A stretch of DNA of 64,000 nt, taken from the NCBI GenBank assembly GCA_018398805.1, contig JAGFBZ010000017.1, forward strand, positions 49,865 through 113,864. The letters run 5' to 3'. The notes under the pieces are model-generated. The model had not been told where the DNA came from. It made no database searches and worked only from the letters and a program-made list of their open reading frames with translations. Shown piece by piece: positions 60,521 to 64,000 of the stretch. The stretch comes from Hirundichthys speculiger. Taxonomy: Eukaryota > Chordata > Actinopteri > Beloniformes > Exocoetidae. Position numbers and translations under genes: made by a program. Numbering within the stretch: position 1 is the first letter of the stretch; every line of letters begins with the position of its first letter.

Positions 60521-62503
60521 CTCTAGAGCATTCTTTTTATTAACCGGGGTGCCGCAGAAACGCATCTGACAGTATGCAAAATAAGCAAAATTAATGAATA
60601 AATAATGTAATATGATAAGTAATTGTCTAAATTAATACTCAAATACTAAGGCAGTGGAATCTTTCATAATAAAAGTCAGGCCCGACGGCACATAGCCTAT
60701 CTGAAAAAAACCTGCAACTTTGGAACGTGAGTCGTGACGTCTACCAATTTGTTACTTTGAGTGGGTTTGATATCGGAGTCGCCATAACATTGCAGCTCAG
60801 AGTTGTGTTACAGACGGTTGCAACAATGGACAAGTTTCTGAAACTAAAACCTCCAGAATCTGACACGTCGGAATCTGAGCCCTCGACATCCTCATCTTCA
60901 TCGTGTGGTCATCCACGGAAGGCGGTAGAGACCACCAAGAAGAAGAAACGGCAGTATGACGAGAATTACCTCAATTTCGGATTTATCTCATCTGGTGAAA
61001 CATCGTGCCCAGAACCACTGTGCCTGCTGTGTGGAATGAAATTGTCCAACCAGGCCATGGTGCCCAGCAAGTTGAAAAGACACCTGACCACCACTCATCC
61101 ATCACAGGCCGATCAAAGCAGGGACTATTTTATTCGTTTGAAAAGCCAGCACAGCCGTCAGGAACAGGTGTTGATCAGGAGTACAAACATTTCTAAAAAT
61201 GCACAGGAGGCTAGCTACATGGTAGCTGAAATAATTGCTAAAGCTAAAAAGCCCCACACAGTTGCAGAGAGACCGTTGTAATGCCTGCATGCATTGCTAT
61301 GGTAAACAAAATGTTGGGTCCACAAGCAGCTAAGGAGATTAAAAAAATACCACTTTCAAATTCTACAATTGGAAGGAGAATAAATGATATGTCAGCAGAC
61401 ATAGAAGAGGTGGTCTTTGAGAAACTCAAACGATGTGGGAAATTCGCTTTGCAAGTTGATGAATCAACTGACGTGAGTGGCCACGCACAACGGGAGAGGA
61501 AATATACCGTGTAACAACAGAATACCTTGAAAAGGGAGGTCTAAATTGGAGTAACTGTATCAGTGTTTGCACGGATGGGGCTGCTGCAATGACGGGCAAT
61601 GTGAAAGGGTTCATCAGCAGGGTCAGAGAGCAAATCAAAAATGTTCGCACAACGCATTGTTTCCTTCACAGAGAGGCATTAGTTGCGAAGACATTGCCAA
61701 AAGAACTTTCGGATGCGCTGGATGGGGCCGTGGACATTGTTAATTTCATAAAGGCACGGCCGTTAAAGTCTCGCCTTTTTTCCATTCTATGTGAGGAAAT
61801 GGGAGCCGAGCATCAAGGTTTGTTGTTGCATACTGCTGTCCGATGGCTCTCCACGCGGAAAGGTTTTGGACAGACTGTAGGAGTTAAGAGAGGAGCTCTT
61901 AGGTGTTCCTATCGGAAGAGAATTCTGCATATGCAGAGCTAGTTGGGGATGCACAGTGGTGCACGAAACTCGCGTACCTGGCCGATATCTTTAAGCACCT
62001 CAATGACCTTAACAGTAAAATGCAAGGAAAGGAGGAAAATCTTCTGAGCTCTTCTGACAAACTGCATGGCTTCAAGTCCAAACTCAGTCTCTGGCGGTCT
62101 CGTGTGGAACAGGGGAAAGTTGAGATGTTCCCTCATTACAGTGAACATCCCAACACCAGAAAATACTGCGACCTTATCTCTCGGCACCTGCAAATCCTGG
62201 AGGAGAGATTTAACACCTACTTTCCAGCCAAGACCTTTGCTGGGTTTGACTGGATCCGTGACCCTTGGAATTCGTGTGCTTTGGAGAGCGCAGCCAACCT
62301 GCCGATGGAGGCGCAGGAACAACTGGCTGAGATGAGAGAGGATCAGACATTACGGATGCAATTTCAAGATATGCCACGGGATAAATTTTGGATATCTGTG
62401 GAAAACATTAAAATAGAAATAAAAAGTTTGGGGTGCCCTCAGATTTTTCATGAATTTAAAGGGTGCCTCGCCTGAAAAAAGGTTGAGAAACACTGCTCTA
62501 GAG
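60521..62503 (+). mobile_element. hAT transposon with CTCTAGAG target duplication (ZBED5-like)
   Basis: The element at 60529-62495 is flanked by the 8-bp direct repeat CTCTAGAG (60521-60528 and 62496-62503). The right end, GGTTGAGAAACACTG, is the reverse complement of the canonical CAGTGTTTCTCAACC terminus of Charlie-type hAT elements. The left end (CATTCTTTTTATTAACCGGG) keeps only the last bases of that repeat. A decayed transposase fills the interior. Confidence 0.9.
60826..62475 (+). pseudogene. ZBED5/FAM200-like hAT transposase, frameshifted and truncated
   Basis: ATG at 60826 opens MDKFLKLKPPESDTSES, followed by a basic stretch (KKKKRQYDENYL) and a BED-type zinc finger (CLLCGMKL...KLKRHLTTTH). 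The next blocks are LSNSTIGRRINDMSADIEEV and FALQVDESTD with the first catalytic aspartate, VCTDGAAAMTGN with the second, and THCFLHREAL, the conserved C..H motif. The frame shifts near 61277, 61490 and 61890. The C-terminal hATC dimerisation region with the last acidic residue is missing: the frame runs from DKFWISVEN into terminal sequence. It matches the teleost 'ZBED5-like' and FAM200-like gene family derived from hAT elements, but this copy cannot be functional. Confidence 0.88.
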
Positions 62504-62580
62504 CACTGGAGGTGTGTTCCCTGGAGTGACAAATCATATGAGAGTTAAGGCAGGTGAGCGAATACTTTTGGCAATATAGT

Positions 62581-63215
62581 GTATGTTTCGCCTGGAGGAC
62601 CTGCAGATCTACTGCTACATATCTATGTTTCACCTGTAGGACCTGCAGATCTACTGCTACATATCTATGTTTCACCTGTAGGACATGCAGATCTACTGCT
62701 ACATATCAACGTTTCAACTGTAGGACCTGCAGATCTACTGCTACATATCTATGTTTCACCTGTAGGACCTGCAGATCTACTGCTACATATCTATGTTTCA
62801 CCATTAGGACCTGCAGATCTACTGCTACATATCTATGTTTCACCTGTAGGACATGCAGATCTACTGCTACATATCTATGTTTCAACTGTAGGACCTGCAG
62901 ATCTACTGCTACATATCTATGTTTCAACTGTAGGACCTGCAGATCTACTGCTACATATCTATGTTTCAACTGTAGGACCTGCAGATCTACTGCTACATAT
63001 CTATGTTTCGCCTGGAGGACCTGCAGATCTACTGCTACATATCTATGTTTCATCATTAGGACCTGCAGATCTACTGCTACATATCTATGTTTCACCTGTA
63101 GGACCTGCAGATCTACTGCTACATATCTATGTTTCACCTGTAGGACCTGCAGATCTACTGCTACATATCTATGTTTCACCTGTAGGACCTGCAGATCTAC
63201 TGCTACATATCTATG
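62581..63215. repeat. Minisatellite D, 42-bp unit, 15 copies
   Basis: A regular 42-bp unit contains GACCTGCAGATCTACTGCTA and CATATCTATGTTTCACCTG, so each unit carries PstI (CTGCAG) and BglII (AGATCT) sites. Forty-two is a multiple of three, which keeps several frames open on both strands for 150-230 codons. The translation is a perfect 14-residue repeat with no family match, so no gene is called. The array starts next to the Tc1 terminus. Confidence 0.96.
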
Positions 63216-63422
63216 TTTTGCTCAGTCAGTTTGCAGGGATCCTTGACTACAGTTTCATTGTTTGTCTACAATGACACAAAAAGATTGATTGGTAATAAAA
63301 CTGCTCTCTTGAGGATGTGCGGATCTAGTCTTAGATATCTATGTCATCTTCAGTGTGGATCTTTCTTTCTTCATCCATCCTGGTGTGCAGAAGCTGTCTG
63401 ATCTTTGATCTTTCTCCATCAG
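63216..63422. other. Intron 6, 3' end
   Basis: Holds further CTGCAG/TTGCAGG and TCTTCAG-type words and the real acceptor of exon 7, a pyrimidine tract ending TTTCTCCATCAG at 63422. No other feature. Confidence 0.6.
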
Positions 63423-63537
63423 AGCTTCTCTGCTCTGCTGCTGAAGACCTTCTCCATCGACTGTAAACGGATATCTGGGGAGATCTTTGAACGCAGCATG
63501 CCCGCTGCGGTCCACTGGAGGCACAGCCAGAGCACAG
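63423..63537 (+). CDS. ccdc142: ccdc142 exon 7
   Basis: A phase-0 start after TTTCTCCATCAG, donor ACAG|GTAGGT at 63538. It encodes SFSALLLKTFSIDCKRISGE and then IFERSMPAAVHWRHSQST, matching the human segment 'LSVFSQECHKQATQGFKLYMPRGRYWR'. It follows exon 6 directly in frame across a 20.4-kb intron. The remaining C-terminal exons are not in the window. Confidence 0.9.
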
Positions 63538-64000
63538 GTAGGTCACACCTGTCCACTTAGCAACAGACGGTTGGCATTTTTACAATTATACAACAACAAG
63601 CCTCAGCTTTTCAAATAAAGACTCTCAGATTTATTACTAGAAGTTGCACTCTCCCCAGAAAAAGTTCGCCATCGTTCTGAATAGATGTCAGCAGCAGGTT
63701 GCTACTTAGGCCAGAAGAATTATGTTGCGCTTGTAGGACTAGATATTACAATCCCTTAGATAATCAGAACTTGGCATTGAGTGGGGGGGAGAGGTAAAAG
63801 CTTCACTGAGGTCTTCAGGTGGGCACCCTCCTTCACCGGTGTTTCGTTGACAGGCCCACGACACCTCCAGAGGGCTCAACAGCGACACCTGGCGTCCCAG
63901 GTGTGCCCCCCTCTGCTTTTACCCCTCCATTTTCATTTTGCAGTCCAGTTGGGATCCTTTCTCTTCATCCAAAGCCAGCTGCTGCTTCGCTCGGCAGCCT
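63538..64000. other. Start of intron 7
   Basis: No conserved CCDC142 block is seen. A pyrimidine-rich tract and TTTTGCAG at 63943 could be an acceptor, but the 57 bases that follow do not resemble the next CCDC142 segment in any frame. Confidence 0.5.

Larger units (their letters stand above)
60504..62580. mobile_element. Tc1/mariner remnant split by an hAT insertion
   Basis: To the right of the hAT element, 62504-62580 reads CACTGGAGGTGTGTTCCCTG and GAGTGACAAATCA (the codons of the Tc1 'WSDES' region). It then runs to GGTGAGCGAATACTTTTGGC and AATATAGTGTA, a typical Tc1 terminus next to TA. To the left, 60504-60528 carries GTGCAGTGGTGTGACTCTAG. The element is internally deleted, and its left terminus is not found. 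Confidence 0.7.
14129..63537 (+). other. ccdc142: ccdc142 gene locus (partial, seven visible exons)
   Basis: Seven + strand exons join with compatible phases: exon 1 ends phase 2, exons 2, 3 and 4 end phase 1, exons 5 and 6 end phase 0, and exon 7 ends phase 1. Every junction has GT/AG borders. The joined frame gives about 723 codons without a stop. Consecutive exons align in order with blocks of vertebrate CCDC142 recalled from memory, including LLWTLCNKALW, LPQESRMMLKDL, LQFLSSWSLQKFLLITQGDL and MPAAVHWR. The human protein is about 750 residues, so the N-terminal exons must be upstream and the C-terminal part downstream. The cellular role of CCDC142 is poorly known and none is proposed here. 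Introns 1 and 6 are 15.0 and 20.4 kb and consist mostly of minisatellite. Confidence 0.9.

Noticed and set aside
62554..63274. Open frames of about 150-230 codons on both strands over satellite D
   Set aside because: The 42-bp period is a multiple of three, so stop-free units keep frames open on both strands. The 14-residue repeat matches no family I recognise.
63944..64000. Possible next ccdc142 exon after TTTTGCAG
   Set aside because: The phase-compatible frame (VQLGSFLFIQSQLLLRSAA) does not resemble the expected CCDC142 segment, and no donor can be checked before the window ends.

Overview
This window is vertebrate nuclear DNA, most likely from a ray-finned (teleost) fish. The evidence is spliced exons with GT/AG boundaries, AT-rich introns with CA and ATT microsatellites, and transposon families common in teleosts (Tc1, hAT, piggyBac and Tigger-like elements, LINE and SINE fragments). 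There is no bacterial or viral gene organisation, no rRNA, no CRISPR array and no convincing tRNA gene.

The only host gene I can support is the central and C-terminal part of ccdc142 (coiled-coil domain containing 142) on the + strand. Seven exons (14129-15294, 30301-30599, 33737-33823, 38518-38700, 40864-41030, 42862-43014, 63423-63537) join in perfectly matched splice phase and together encode about 723 codons. They match successive blocks of vertebrate CCDC142 as I remember it. The 5' exons lie upstream of the window and the last exons lie downstream.

The rest is an extraordinary amount of tandem repeat, roughly 40 of 64 kb, in or next to this one gene. Region by region: 1-12734, a 13-14 bp G-rich minisatellite (A); 14.1-15.3 kb, the first exon; 15.9-17.1 kb, LINE pieces with a nested 25-bp minisatellite; 17.1-30.0 kb, a 29-bp minisatellite (B) with LINE sequence on both sides; 30.3-43.0 kb, exons 2-6 with introns holding an hAT element, a 22-bp minisatellite (E), a SINE, a Helitron-like repeat, a Tigger-type MITE and a Tc1 element; 43.0-60.5 kb, a 34-bp minisatellite (C) interrupted by a 5.6-kb nested and tandemly duplicated transposon complex; 60.5-62.6 kb, a decayed ZBED5-like hAT transposon inside a Tc1 remnant; 62.6-63.2 kb, a 42-bp minisatellite (D); then exon 7.

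Two origins can be read from the sequence. Satellite B is a 29-bp piece of LINE coding sequence amplified in place: the LINE continues on both sides of the array, and the array's antisense translation still resembles the LINE protein. Satellite C begins at the first base of intron 6, so its founder unit includes the authentic 5' splice donor, and hundreds of donor-like sites follow. Satellite D, at the other end of the same intron, carries acceptor-like motifs in each unit just before the next exon. The very long antisense reading frames across satellite B (up to about 930 codons) follow from the 29-bp period and are not called as genes. No CDS other than ccdc142 and broken transposase relics is supported.
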